64,000 nucleotides of DNA from Treponema sp. (GTDB lineage: Bacteria > Spirochaetota > Spirochaetia > Treponematales > Treponemataceae): NCBI GenBank assembly GCA_017469785.1, contig JAFUFU010000019.1:30716-94715 (forward strand), in the 5' to 3' direction. The notes beneath the pieces were generated by a model, which saw nothing but the letters and a program-made list of their open reading frames with translations, did no database searches and was not told the origin of the DNA. Positions 56,721 to 64,000 of this stretch are shown piece by piece. Each line of letters begins with the position of its first letter. Within the stretch, counting starts at the first letter, position 1. The translations under genes and the position numbers were made by a program.

Positions 56721-57425
56721 CTGAACTCCCGCGCTGGCTCCGATCCGGCTGGCACCAGAGTCTACCATGGCCACGGCCTCTTCCCAGTTATGGATTCCTC
56801 CGCTTGCCTTTACGCCCAGACGCCCGCCCACAGTCTTTCGCATGAGGGAAACAGCGTGAGTCGTCGCTCCGTTGGGCAGAAGTTTTCCGTCAGGGCCTTT
56901 TAGAATCGCAAAGCCCGTTGAAGTCTTGACGAAATCAGCCCCGGCTTTTTCGGCACATTCGCAGCATTTAATTATTTCTTCATCAGAAAGATAGCAGGTC
57001 TCAAGAATCACTTTGAGGATGATTTTCGGGTCTCCGGGAATCATCACATCGTTTACCGCACAGCGCACGGCATAAATCTCTTCAAAAACGTCGTCCCATT
57101 GTCCGTCCTTGACAAGCCCCAGGTTGACGACCATATCCACTTCCCGCGCCCCGTCATAGACTGTCACTCCGGCCTGAGCCGCCTTGTCGTCAATAGTGTT
57201 CGCCCCCAGGGGAAAGCCCACAACCGTGCAGACTTTCACATCGCTTCCGGCCAAAAGCTCAGAAGCCAGAGGCACATAAGAAGGATTCACGCAGACAGAG
57301 GCAAAGCCGTATTCCTTAGCCTCAGCGCAAAGTTTTTCAATATCGGCCTTTCTCGCACAGGGATTCAAATTAGTGTGGTCAATCATAGCCGCAATTTTCG
57401 CAATATTCTCAGAGTTCTTTTCCAT
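56706..57425 (-). CDS. deoC: Deoxyribose-phosphate aldolase
   Basis: 239 residues. Splits deoxyribose-5-phosphate to acetaldehyde and glyceraldehyde-3-phosphate. ASVCVNPSYVPLA, KVCTVVGFPLGA, EVDMVVNLGLVKDGQW, ILKVILETCYLSDEEI (Schiff-base Lys region) and ADFVKTSTGF with the catalytic Lys, VGVKASGGIHNWEEA. The last codons (QIISN) touch the composite repeat. The -10 TAAAAT lies seven bases before the ATG, with no ribosome-binding site: a possible leaderless message. Fits nucleoside salvage with udp. Confidence 0.96.
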   Translation of the reverse strand: MEKNSENIAKIAAMIDHTNLNPCARKADIEKLCAEAKEYGFASVCVNPSYVPLASELLAGSDVKVCTVVGFPLGANTIDDKAAQAGVTVYDGAREVDMVVNLGLVKDGQWDDVFEEIYAVRCAVNDVMIPGDPKIILKVILETCYLSDEEIIKCCECAEKAGADFVKTSTGFAILKGPDGKLLPNGATTHAVSLMRKTVGGRLGVKASGGIHNWEEAVAMVDSGASRIGASAGVQIISN

Positions 57426-57456
57426 AAGAAAGATTTTAGCACGGGTGGATTTTTTT

Positions 57457-57625
57457 TTAAACCACAGATTACACAGATAAAAATTAATCTGTGTTGACCC
57501 GTGGATACTAGTTAGCCTTGTCTAATTCGTTCGTTAGCTTAACCTAATTCGTTCTCCAAACCCTTGTTTTTCATATTTTCCGATATTACAATGACATCAT
57601 AAACCATTTTTAAGAGGTACAAATT
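57457..57625 (+). promoter_or_regulatory. ACAGATT repeat and ferredoxin promoter
   Basis: Contains an inverted repeat CCACAGATTACACAGAT / ATCTGTGTTGACCCGTGG (57460-57507) and then TTGTTT (57564-57569), 17 bases, TACAAT (57587-57592). The promoter points to the ferredoxin gene; the leader carries AAGAGG before ATG 57626. Confidence 0.6.
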
Positions 57626-57799
57626 ATGGCAATGAAAATCGATCCAAGCGTTTGCGTAAACTGTGGAACTTGTGAGCCGGACTGCCCGGTCGGAGCAATC
57701 TCAGAGAACGGCGGACACCGCGAAATCGACGCTGGAAAATGCGTAAGCTGCGGAACATGCGCTTCTGAGTGCCCGGCTTCAGCAATTTCTGAGGCGTAA
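57626..57799 (+). CDS. 2[4Fe-4S] ferredoxin
   Basis: 57 residues. Two CxxCxxCxxxCP clusters: CVNCGTCEPDCPVGAI and CVSCGTCASECPASAI. Classic clostridial-type electron carrier, suited to an anaerobic metabolism with ferredoxin-dependent enzymes such as pyruvate:ferredoxin oxidoreductase. ATG with AAGAGG nine bases upstream; monocistronic with its own promoter. Confidence 0.95.
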   Translation: MAMKIDPSVCVNCGTCEPDCPVGAISENGGHREIDAGKCVSCGTCASECPASAISEA

Positions 57800-57889
57800 T
57801 CTCACACATTCGCACAGATTATCATTTTTTATATAAAGGCTGCCTGGTGCAGTCTTTTTTTTTTCACACAATTGTTTTATACTCTTTCC

Positions 57890-58246
57890 ATGGTCATATT
57901 ATTGCTTGCTCTGTGCGCATTACTAAGCACATTTCTGATAATTCCTGTTTTCTATTTCGCCACAAGCTTTTCTTCAATCTACTCCTGCACAGTGTCAGCA
58001 ATCCTTGTTTTCTTTATCCTTCTCTTCGCCATAAAACGACTCAAAAAAGCAGGCGTCTTTCCCTCAATCCGATTTTTCATCAAATTCATAATAATTGCGG
58101 CAGGAAGTTTCCTGACATTTTTTCTTGTGATTTCAGGGGCGAGAATCGCAGCATTTGTCAGCCTCGCGCTCACGATAGCCACATATCTCCTGGCTTCCCG
58201 CATATTGAGGCGAAGAATAAATGAGCTCGCCGCAGAACAGTCATGA
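57890..58246 (+). CDS. Small membrane protein, three helices, unknown
   Basis: 118 residues from ATG 57890. Three to four hydrophobic helices (VILLLALCALLSTFLIIPVF, SAILVFFILLFAI, FIIIAAGSFLTFFLVISG, AAFVSLALTIATYLLA) and a basic end SRILRRRINELA. A -10 box TATACT ends six bases before the ATG; an alternative TTG start at 57872 overlaps that box and is less likely. Its end overlaps the M23 peptidase start by four bases, so the two are coupled; an anchoring role is possible. Confidence 0.65.
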   Translation: MVILLLALCALLSTFLIIPVFYFATSFSSIYSCTVSAILVFFILLFAIKRLKKAGVFPSIRFFIKFIIIAAGSFLTFFLVISGARIAAFVSLALTIATYLLASRILRRRINELAAEQS

Positions 58247-59298
58247 AGATTCCTGTTTTTTTCCTGAGCGTAACGTTCATCGCAGGAATGTTATCCGCCT
58301 ATCCCCAGGCAGCCAGGGAGCCTTCAGGCCCAGAAGAAGAATCAATTCCAAACGAGCCACTGTTCGTCAGCAAAAGCTCACTTCCCCGCATAGAGTCTCC
58401 TAAATTCGTTTCCCCAAGAAATGCAGAATCAGATGAGGAACAAGCCAGAATCAAAAGCGAAAATGAGATTTGGCAGCAGTATCAGAAAGATTTGGAACGC
58501 TACCAGAAAGTCAAAAATCTGCCAAAAAACTTCCCGGTAGAAAAAATCCGTGAAAAGCCTGTCTCCCTCTTCTACGTATACCGCGTCACGGCCGACAAGG
58601 AAAAATATCTGGACACTTTCAACGGACTGTACGCACGTTTTCAAACAGGACAAGGTTCCCTTGCGACAATAAACAGGCTTGCCTCCCCTGATTCAGTCAA
58701 AGCAGGCATGGAAATGATTTTTCCGATTCCCCAGGGTCTTTACATTCCAAAAAAAGCAGGTACAGCGCTTGAAATCCTTCTCCAAAAAGAATATGCAGGA
58801 CTTATTAACGAACAAACAAGGGTTTATGACATAGACGGCACAGAATTCTTTTTTCTGCCCGGACAGACTTTTTCCCCAACACAGCTCGCTTTTTTCCATG
58901 ACAGGGGCATGCAGCTTCCCCTGAGCAAGAAAATAGTCACATCAGATTTCGGATACAGGACAAGCCCCATATCAGGCACATGGAAATTTCACGCAGGAAT
59001 CGACCTCGCAGCTCCGGTCGGAACGGACGTCCACGCATGCAAGCACGGCACAGTCGTTGCGGTCGAACAAAACCATCCGCTCTATGGAAAATACATCGAC
59101 ATAAAGCATAATGGAAATACCACGAGCCGGTATGCCCATCTTTCAAAAACACTGGTCACAAGAGGACAGTCTGTGCAGACAGGAGAGACCATCGGACTTG
59201 TAGGCACTAGTGGAGCTTCCACAGGGCCTCACCTGCACTTCGAAGTCCGGGAAAACGGAACTCCGACAGACCCGGCCAAACAGATTCGCAACTTCTGA
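58243..59298 (+). CDS. M23-family (LytM-like) cell-wall peptidase
   Basis: 351 residues. Signal peptide (FFLSVTFIAGMLSA), a charged linker with a coiled-coil (IKSENEIWQQYQKDLERYQKV), a LysM-like or helical region ending at about 200, then the M23 domain: SDFGYRTSPISGTWKFHAGIDLAAP with the zinc His/Asp and GPHLHFEVRENG with HxH. All metal ligands are present, so an active peptidoglycan DD-endopeptidase is likely. Overlaps the upstream membrane-protein gene by four bases. The next two genes also concern envelope growth. Confidence 0.92.
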   Translation: MKIPVFFLSVTFIAGMLSAYPQAAREPSGPEEESIPNEPLFVSKSSLPRIESPKFVSPRNAESDEEQARIKSENEIWQQYQKDLERYQKVKNLPKNFPVEKIREKPVSLFYVYRVTADKEKYLDTFNGLYARFQTGQGSLATINRLASPDSVKAGMEMIFPIPQGLYIPKKAGTALEILLQKEYAGLINEQTRVYDIDGTEFFFLPGQTFSPTQLAFFHDRGMQLPLSKKIVTSDFGYRTSPISGTWKFHAGIDLAAPVGTDVHACKHGTVVAVEQNHPLYGKYIDIKHNGNTTSRYAHLSKTLVTRGQSVQTGETIGLVGTSGASTGPHLHFEVRENGTPTDPAKQIRNF

Positions 59299-59384
59299 TT
59301 TTTTCAATTAAATTTCAGAATTTCCCCGCATTTTCATAGAAAAAGAATAAGGCATGCTGTATACTAAATGTGAGCGTCAGTCTT

Positions 59385-60404
59385 ATGAGAGCAATCGGTC
59401 ATATTCCAATTTCTGGTATTTCAAAGAAATTCGCAGTCTTCTCACTCATATTCCTCGCAGGGCTGTCGGCTTTTTCCGAGAATTTTCGAGTCCGAAAGCT
59501 TATCCCCATGGAGTTCACCGAAATTACCGAAAAAATCACTGTCGAATCAGGTATAAATGACGCTGTCTGGATTACCCTTCCCCCTGACCTGACTTACATA
59601 AGCGGCGTCGAACTACAGCTTAAGGTTCCCGAAGAAATCGTCACTTGGCGCGACTCCGTGGCTTACATGCTCTATGAAAAGATTGAGCCACTTCCGACAG
59701 TGAAAAACAAGAACTACTACGGAGAGCGCGTCTATCTCAACACAATTCCTGGGAATTTTTCCCTCACGCTCTACATTCCGATTTCAGACGATTTCTCCAT
59801 CAAAGACAATCCCTACTCCGTAAAGCTTCCCATTTCAGAGAGCTACAAGGACAAGGACTTTTCAAAATCAGGCATTTTCCTTCGCTTCATGATGGTCATG
59901 AAAGGAGTTCCAGAATCCCTTGAAGACGCAATCCTCAAAATAAGCGCGAAACCAGTCCTCAATGGCAAGGGAGCCTTGAATCTTACGACGACCCCTCCAG
60001 CCAGCGATGAAAAAAAATACTCCGTTTTCATCGATGACCTTCCCGCATCAGACTATGGCAATAAAATTCTCAGCGTCGGCGAACACCACCTGTCAGTTGT
60101 AAGCGACTCCTATCGGAACGAATTGAGAACATTCCGCATAGATCAGGCCAAAACAACGGTGCTGTCAGTCCGGCTTCGAGGCATCGAACCGCTTTTAAGG
60201 ATAATCTGCCCCCGCGACACAAACGTCTTTCTTGACGATTCCAGCCTGAAAGTCACGTCTGAGCCGATTGTCATTACACAGGGAGAACATTCCGTCAAAT
60301 TCATCCTCGGCGACTATGAAGTAGTCAAAACAGTCTCCGCACAAAACGGCAGGACATATTCCGTCAGCCTCAACGTCGATGCGACAGTTTCTGAGGAAGA
60401 ATAA
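59385..60404 (+). CDS. Secreted protein with beta-sandwich repeats, unknown
   Basis: 339 residues from ATG 59385; an in-frame GTG 59370 overlaps the region where transcription should begin (TATACT at 59360-59365). Signal peptide FAVFSLIFLAGLSAFS. The mature part has a large N-terminal domain (ITVESGINDAVWITLPPDLTYISGVELQL) and a C-terminal PEGA-like pair of segments: YSVFIDDLPASDYGNKILSVGEHHLSVVSD and DTNVFLDDSSLKVTSEPIVITQGEHSVKFILG. PEGA-like domains occur in spirochaete surface and cell-wall proteins. The context (M23 peptidase before, PBP after) suggests an envelope role. Followed by a hairpin. Confidence 0.75.
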   Translation: MRAIGHIPISGISKKFAVFSLIFLAGLSAFSENFRVRKLIPMEFTEITEKITVESGINDAVWITLPPDLTYISGVELQLKVPEEIVTWRDSVAYMLYEKIEPLPTVKNKNYYGERVYLNTIPGNFSLTLYIPISDDFSIKDNPYSVKLPISESYKDKDFSKSGIFLRFMMVMKGVPESLEDAILKISAKPVLNGKGALNLTTTPPASDEKKYSVFIDDLPASDYGNKILSVGEHHLSVVSDSYRNELRTFRIDQAKTTVLSVRLRGIEPLLRIICPRDTNVFLDDSSLKVTSEPIVITQGEHSVKFILGDYEVVKTVSAQNGRTYSVSLNVDATVSEEE

Positions 60405-60408
60405 CAAA

Positions 60409-60447
60409 GTGGAAAAGCGCAACCTTAAAAAGGTTTCTCTTTTCCAC
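60409..60447 (+). terminator. Hairpin after the secreted-protein gene
   Basis: GTGGAAAAG (60409-60417) pairs with CTTTTCCAC (60439-60447) and the inner AACCTT / AGGTT adds five pairs. The following bases are T-rich but not a clean T-run. Confidence 0.55.
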
Positions 60448-60538
60448 ACCTTTTCTTTTCCAAATTTTAAAAGCAAAACATTTCAAATTCTTTCCCAAAT
60501 ACACTAAAGATTTCCACGATTTATAGCGATAATATAAG

Positions 60539-60625
60539 AGTCGGGCACGCAATTATCCCCTCCCACCCATTGGTGCCCGACTTGCCTGATGGGCAATTGG
60601 GCTGTCGCAAGACAGCCCTTTTCTT
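60539..60625 (+). ncRNA. Candidate small RNA with a C-rich loop
   Basis: Three stems in a row: AGTCGGGCAC (60539-60548) with GTGCCCGACT (60573-60582), extended by CAAT/ATTG to leave the loop TATCCCCTCCCACCC (60554-60568); TTGCC/GGCAA (60582-60596); and a terminator GGGCTGTC-GCAA-GACAGCCC (60599-60618) with T-rich tail. A weak -10 (GATAATAT) lies at 60528-60535. The loop is complementary to GGAGGGG-type ribosome-binding sites. RNA not shown to exist. Confidence 0.6.
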
Positions 60626-60640
60626 TTATAAGACAGTGTC

Positions 60641-60669
60641 TTTACAGAACTTTTCAGAAATTGTATTCT
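60641..60669 (+). promoter_or_regulatory. Promoter of the penicillin-binding protein gene
   Basis: TTTACA (60641-60646), 17 bases, TATTCT (60664-60669); the -10 ends six bases before the ATG and no ribosome-binding site lies between, so a leaderless message is predicted. Confidence 0.65.
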
Positions 60670-60675
60670 ATATAA

Positions 60676-63216
60676 ATGAAAAAAACGAGCAAGTTTACCA
60701 TTCTAATGCTTTCAGGGCTTTTTTTCTGCGCGGCTCTTTTCGGCGCTGCGCTCGGTCTCGCCCTTTCCAATACAAAATACATTATTGACAACGAAAATTT
60801 TAAAGAGTTCGACACGGCTCTTCCTACCCGCATACTTGACATAAACGGCGAACTTATCACGGAGCTAGCAAGCGAGGAAAAGCGCGAAATCATCAGCATC
60901 AACCGTCTTCCTCAGCACATGATTGACGCCCTTGTATCCCGAGAAGACCGCATCTTCTATACACATCACGGTTTCAGCCTGAAGGCTCTTTTCAGAGCTG
61001 TACTGGGACAAGCCCTCCACCTCTCTTTGGGTGGTGGCTCAACGCTTACCCAGCAGATTGCAGGAACCCTCTATGCAGACCGGCGGGACATGTCATACAT
61101 GAGAAAGCTCAAGGAACTCTGGTGGGCCATCCAGATGGAACGCCGTTTCTCAAAGAACGAGATTCTTGAGCTTTACCTCAACAAAATCTATTTTGGCGGC
61201 GGAACATACGGCGTAAACGCGGCCAGCAAATACTATTTCGGCCACGACGCAACGGAAATCACCCCTGCAGAAGCAGCCATTCTCGTCGTACAGCTTTCAA
61301 ATCCAGCCCATTACAATCCTTTTGAATATCCGAACCGGGCAATGGACAGGCAGAAATACGTCCTTTCAGCCATGGTAGAGTCTGGACTGATAACACAGGA
61401 AGAATCCGACTCTTCATTTGAAGAATACTGGGCGAATTTCGATTATACAAGAACAGGAAACACAGCTATCCGAAGCAGGGATGACAATGCACCATGGTTT
61501 TCAGAATATGTCCGTCGCGAACTATCAGACATGATTTATGGAACAGATGATATTTATTCATCAGGCTTCACCGTAAACACGACACTGAACCTCAAAAATC
61601 AAATTGCGGCCCAAAGTTCTATGGAACGATACATTTCCTATGCTAACAGAAGTTACCAGCGCTCGAGCTCAGAACGGCAGAATGAAGCCTTCAAGATTTA
61701 CACGCCCCTTACAGAGCTGCTCACACTTACACTCAATCTCAGCGAATTAAAAGTCTCACAGCAAAGAAACGAGACTCTTGCCCTTTCCACATATACAAAA
61801 ACAATAAATCCAGTTGTCGATGTGCTTTCCATTGTATGTGGCATTGATTCGCTCAAAGTCGGAATAGCCAATAAAGCAAATGCAATCGCAAAATCGAATG
61901 TCGGAAAAAACGTAATTGAAGGAACAATGATTGCCGTTGAAAATTCAACAGGATATATTACGGCACTAGTCGGCGGAAGCAAATTCGATGGAGAAAACCA
62001 GTTCATTCGGGCTATTCAGGCAAAATTACAGCCAGGATCCTCATTCAAACCTCTCTACTACAGTGCGGCAATAGATTCCAGGCAATTCACACCGAGCACG
62101 ATTATTTCCGACACTCCAATTGTATTCCATACGGCAGACGGTAAACCATACATCCCACAAAACTTCCGTGGAGAATGGAAAGGCGATGTAGAACTTTGGT
62201 ACGCGCTGGCTCACTCTATGAATGTTCCATCGCTTAAGATTCTTGACGGAATCGGTTTTGACACAGCAATAAACAGGGCGATTGAGTTATTGGGCATTTC
62301 AGCAGATGAAGTTCCCTACCGTGGATTTGTACCGGGCTATCCGATTGGTCTTGGAGTTTGTTCCGTAAGACCGATTGAGCTGGCCCACGCATACGCATGT
62401 TTTGCAAACGGTGGTAAAGAAGTAATTCCAATCGCAATCAGAAATGTAGAAGACAAAAATGGAAACGTATTCCTCAATCCAGAAAAAGACGTCCGACAGA
62501 GACAACAGGAAAAAGGCAGCGCGTCCCAGATTATCTCGCCCCAAACTGCCTATGTAATGACCAAGCTGCTTGAAAACACAGTAAAATCAGGAACATTGGC
62601 CGCTCCGACTGGAAATGGCTCGAAATTCACATATAGAGACGAAAAAGGCAGAAAATACACAATACCAGCGGCAGGAAAAACAGGAACCACGCAAAACTGG
62701 GCGGATGCATGGACAGCTTGTTTCACTCCATATTACACATCAATCTTCTGGTTCGGCTTTGATAAGCCAGGCCAATCATTAGGTCTACAACTCACAGGTT
62801 CAACACTTGCAGGTTATGCGATGGCAAGTTTCATGCAGAAAGCACATGAAGGGCTTCCCTACAAAGACTTCACAAAACCATCAAACGGCACCGCAGAAAT
62901 ATCAGTCTGTTCAGTTTCAGGAGGGCTTCCGACAGAAGACTGCCCAAAAATTACATTAACATATTTAGACGGAACCCAACCAACGGAACTCTGTACAATA
63001 CACTCCGGAAGCTCAGTTGCCCGCTTGCTGGGTATACAACGCCTCGAGCAAGAACTTTACAAAGCAGGATTTGCAAGTGACCTTATCATTAAGGACTCAC
63101 CTTTGGTTCCAGGCTTATCAGGAGAACTTCCTCAGACTGTAACATCAGCTCAAGAATTCCTGCAAGAAGAAGATGAATTCGGCAACGCTCCGGACTATAA
63201 CTTCTTCCTTGAATAA
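60676..63216 (+). CDS. Class A penicillin-binding protein (PBP1a-type)
   Basis: 846 residues. Membrane anchor at about 7-30, then the GT51 transglycosylase domain: EDRIFYTHHGFSLKALFRAV with the catalytic Glu, GGSTLTQQIAGTLY, RKLKELWWAIQMERRFSKNEILELYLNKIYFGGGTYGV. The transpeptidase domain has SxxK in PGSSFKPL, SMN in HSMNVPSL and KTG in AGKTGTTQNWADAW. An insert in the linker region (about 330-400, SSERQNEAFKIY...VSQQRNETLALSTY) is long. C-terminal tail acidic. It builds peptidoglycan and binds beta-lactams. Envelope cluster with the M23 peptidase. Confidence 0.96.
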   Translation: MKKTSKFTILMLSGLFFCAALFGAALGLALSNTKYIIDNENFKEFDTALPTRILDINGELITELASEEKREIISINRLPQHMIDALVSREDRIFYTHHGFSLKALFRAVLGQALHLSLGGGSTLTQQIAGTLYADRRDMSYMRKLKELWWAIQMERRFSKNEILELYLNKIYFGGGTYGVNAASKYYFGHDATEITPAEAAILVVQLSNPAHYNPFEYPNRAMDRQKYVLSAMVESGLITQEESDSSFEEYWANFDYTRTGNTAIRSRDDNAPWFSEYVRRELSDMIYGTDDIYSSGFTVNTTLNLKNQIAAQSSMERYISYANRSYQRSSSERQNEAFKIYTPLTELLTLTLNLSELKVSQQRNETLALSTYTKTINPVVDVLSIVCGIDSLKVGIANKANAIAKSNVGKNVIEGTMIAVENSTGYITALVGGSKFDGENQFIRAIQAKLQPGSSFKPLYYSAAIDSRQFTPSTIISDTPIVFHTADGKPYIPQNFRGEWKGDVELWYALAHSMNVPSLKILDGIGFDTAINRAIELLGISADEVPYRGFVPGYPIGLGVCSVRPIELAHAYACFANGGKEVIPIAIRNVEDKNGNVFLNPEKDVRQRQQEKGSASQIISPQTAYVMTKLLENTVKSGTLAAPTGNGSKFTYRDEKGRKYTIPAAGKTGTTQNWADAWTACFTPYYTSIFWFGFDKPGQSLGLQLTGSTLAGYAMASFMQKAHEGLPYKDFTKPSNGTAEISVCSVSGGLPTEDCPKITLTYLDGTQPTELCTIHSGSSVARLLGIQRLEQELYKAGFASDLIIKDSPLVPGLSGELPQTVTSAQEFLQEEDEFGNAPDYNFFLE

Positions 63217-63731
63217 AATTTACAAAAAGGATTCCCTGTTTTTTGGAATAAGAATAAACAAAACAACAGGCAAATTCATGACTGATAGAAATTCTCGCGA
63301 TACTGAGACTGGATATGGTCTAATCTCTGCATATCGATAGCCGCTGTATTCTCAGAAGATTCAGACCGCACATAACCTTCACATCTCATTTTCCAGCCCT
63401 TCTATCACAAATTATGAAAACATTCTGTAAATTACAGTCAAGGGCTAATGACTCTCAAATCATAAAGCTTATGTAAAAATCTAATAGAGCAAATTATCGA
63501 ACCAGAAGCAACGGAAAGATATTAGCCGGATAAAAAAGTCAACGTAGGTTGCCGTTCACTGCATGTGTATTCAACGGTACGAGCAAATCGCTTGGACAAA
63601 CGCCATTACAGTTGATCTCACGGGCCCGGCGTCCGCCGCATCCAGGCTGAGGAACCCGAGCCGGGAAAAGCCGCCCGCAGGCCCGCGGGGGAAAAAAATC
63701 CGCCCCCCGGGGGAACGGAACAAAAAAAAGA
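63217..63731. other. Gene-free stretch before the rRNA genes
   Basis: No gene seen. The first 370 bases are AT-rich and unstructured. From about 63620 the sequence becomes very GC-rich (blocks such as CCGCCCGCAGGCCCGCGGGG and CCGCCCCCCGGGGG), which differs from the rest of the window. Confidence 0.5.
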
Positions 63732-63840
63732 GCCGACGGCGCCCTACTTTCCCCCGGTCAGGAGTATCATCGGCGCAGGGGAGCTTGACTTCCGTGTTCG
63801 GAACGGGAACGGGTATTGCCTCCCCGCCATGGCCGCCGGC
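63732..63840 (-). rRNA. 5S ribosomal RNA
   Basis: On the minus strand it starts GCCGGCGGCCATGGCGGGGAGG and contains CCCGTTCCGAACACGGAAGT and AAGCTCCCCTGCGCCGATGA, the universal 5S core. The ends GCCGGCGGC and GCCGTCGGC pair over nine bases as helix I. Length about 109. It follows the 23S gene in the usual 23S-5S order. Confidence 0.9.
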
Positions 63841-63934
63841 ACATGACTATCGGATCAGGCGGGCGCCGAGAGCGGCGCCCCGGGAAGCGCGTGCGGGGGA
63901 AGGAATCCGGCCTCCGGCCGGGAACGAAGATATG

Positions 63935-64000
63935 GCCAGGGCTCACGGCCTATTAGTACCGCTCGGCTGTGCGCGTCGCCGCGCCTGCACCTGCGGCCTA
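63935..64000 (-). rRNA. 23S ribosomal RNA, 3' end (partial)
   Basis: The minus strand reads TAGGCCGCAGGTGCAGGCGC and then GAGCGGTACTAATAGGCCGT, the last helix region of 23S rRNA. The gene continues beyond the window. Exact 3' end uncertain by a few bases; the spacer to 5S is about 95 bases with a CCGGCC/GGCCGG hairpin. Confidence 0.85.

Noticed and set aside
57480-57560. tRNA-like fold near TAGTTAGCCTTG
   Set aside because: No acceptor stem, no TTCGA arm in the right place; only repeats of CTAATTCGTTC.
59300-59384. Start of the secreted protein at GTG 59370
   Set aside because: It would fall within the predicted transcription start; ATG 59385 is as good and still precedes the signal peptide.

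Overview
The window looks like chromosome of a spirochaete, most likely a gut- or oral-type Treponema. The supporting signs are a CdaA/CdaR pair next to folP, acpS and a DUF2225 gene, a tandem pair of Maf (DUF115) glycosyltransferase-like genes of the kind used on flagellins, lipoproteins with loose spirochaetal lipoboxes, Wzi-like outer-membrane proteins, a eukaryote-like IleRS, and an integron-type cassette cluster, which is known from Treponema denticola. The species cannot be fixed from the sequence alone.

Layout. 0.3-2.3 kb: a two-component system. 2.3-6.9 kb: hemW and lepB, divergent from smpB and a secreted protein, then tsaC and an FtsB/DivIC-like gene. 7-15.4 kb: a five-gene run encoding a 929-residue acidic repeat protein, an unknown protein, two Maf-type proteins and a membrane protein ending in a degenerate GGDEF domain. 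15.4-20.1 kb: ileS followed by two lipoprotein genes. 20.2-30.8 kb: accessory DNA, with paired inverted leader elements in front of two small lipoprotein genes, an AAA-ATPase/nuclease-like gene, yggS, a cassette cluster (Nudix, BrnT fragment/BrnA, lipase, RelB/YoeB) bounded by attC-like sites, a hidden type I toxin-antitoxin locus, and a graveyard of truncated genes. 30.9-39.3 kb: acyl-CoA synthetase, thiI, two Wzi-like porins and a GT4 glycosyltransferase. 39.5-41.3 kb: a secreted GH53 galactanase with a lectin domain and a LacI-type operator. 41.4-57.4 kb: a long minus-strand housekeeping stretch (priA, udg, truA, DUF2225, acpS, cdaR, cdaA, folP, dxs, a 29-residue ribosomal-type protein, rpoZ, an MBL hydrolase, recJ, udp, recO, deoC). 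57.6-63.2 kb: ferredoxin, an M23 peptidase, a candidate sRNA and a class A penicillin-binding protein. The end of the window enters an rRNA operon (5S and the 3' end of 23S, minus strand).

Themes. (1) At least four families of short interspersed repeats lie between genes and sometimes inside them, adding in-frame peptide to PriA and UDG, the last residues to Dxs, and ribosome-binding sites to folP and the MBL gene. (2) Many genes have a recognisable sigma-70 promoter whose -10 box ends only 6-8 bases before the start codon, so the window predicts a high share of leaderless mRNAs; lepB and smpB even share one palindromic -35 hexamer. (3) The 23.4-26.6 kb cassette cluster has no integrase in view and sits between inverted copies of a three-hairpin leader element with compensatory base changes. 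(4) Two RNA-level candidates are new here: a three-hairpin sRNA with a C-rich loop (60.54-60.62 kb) and a convergent toxin/antisense-RNA pair (27.34-27.55 kb).

All functional statements rest on reading motifs by eye; no database search was run.
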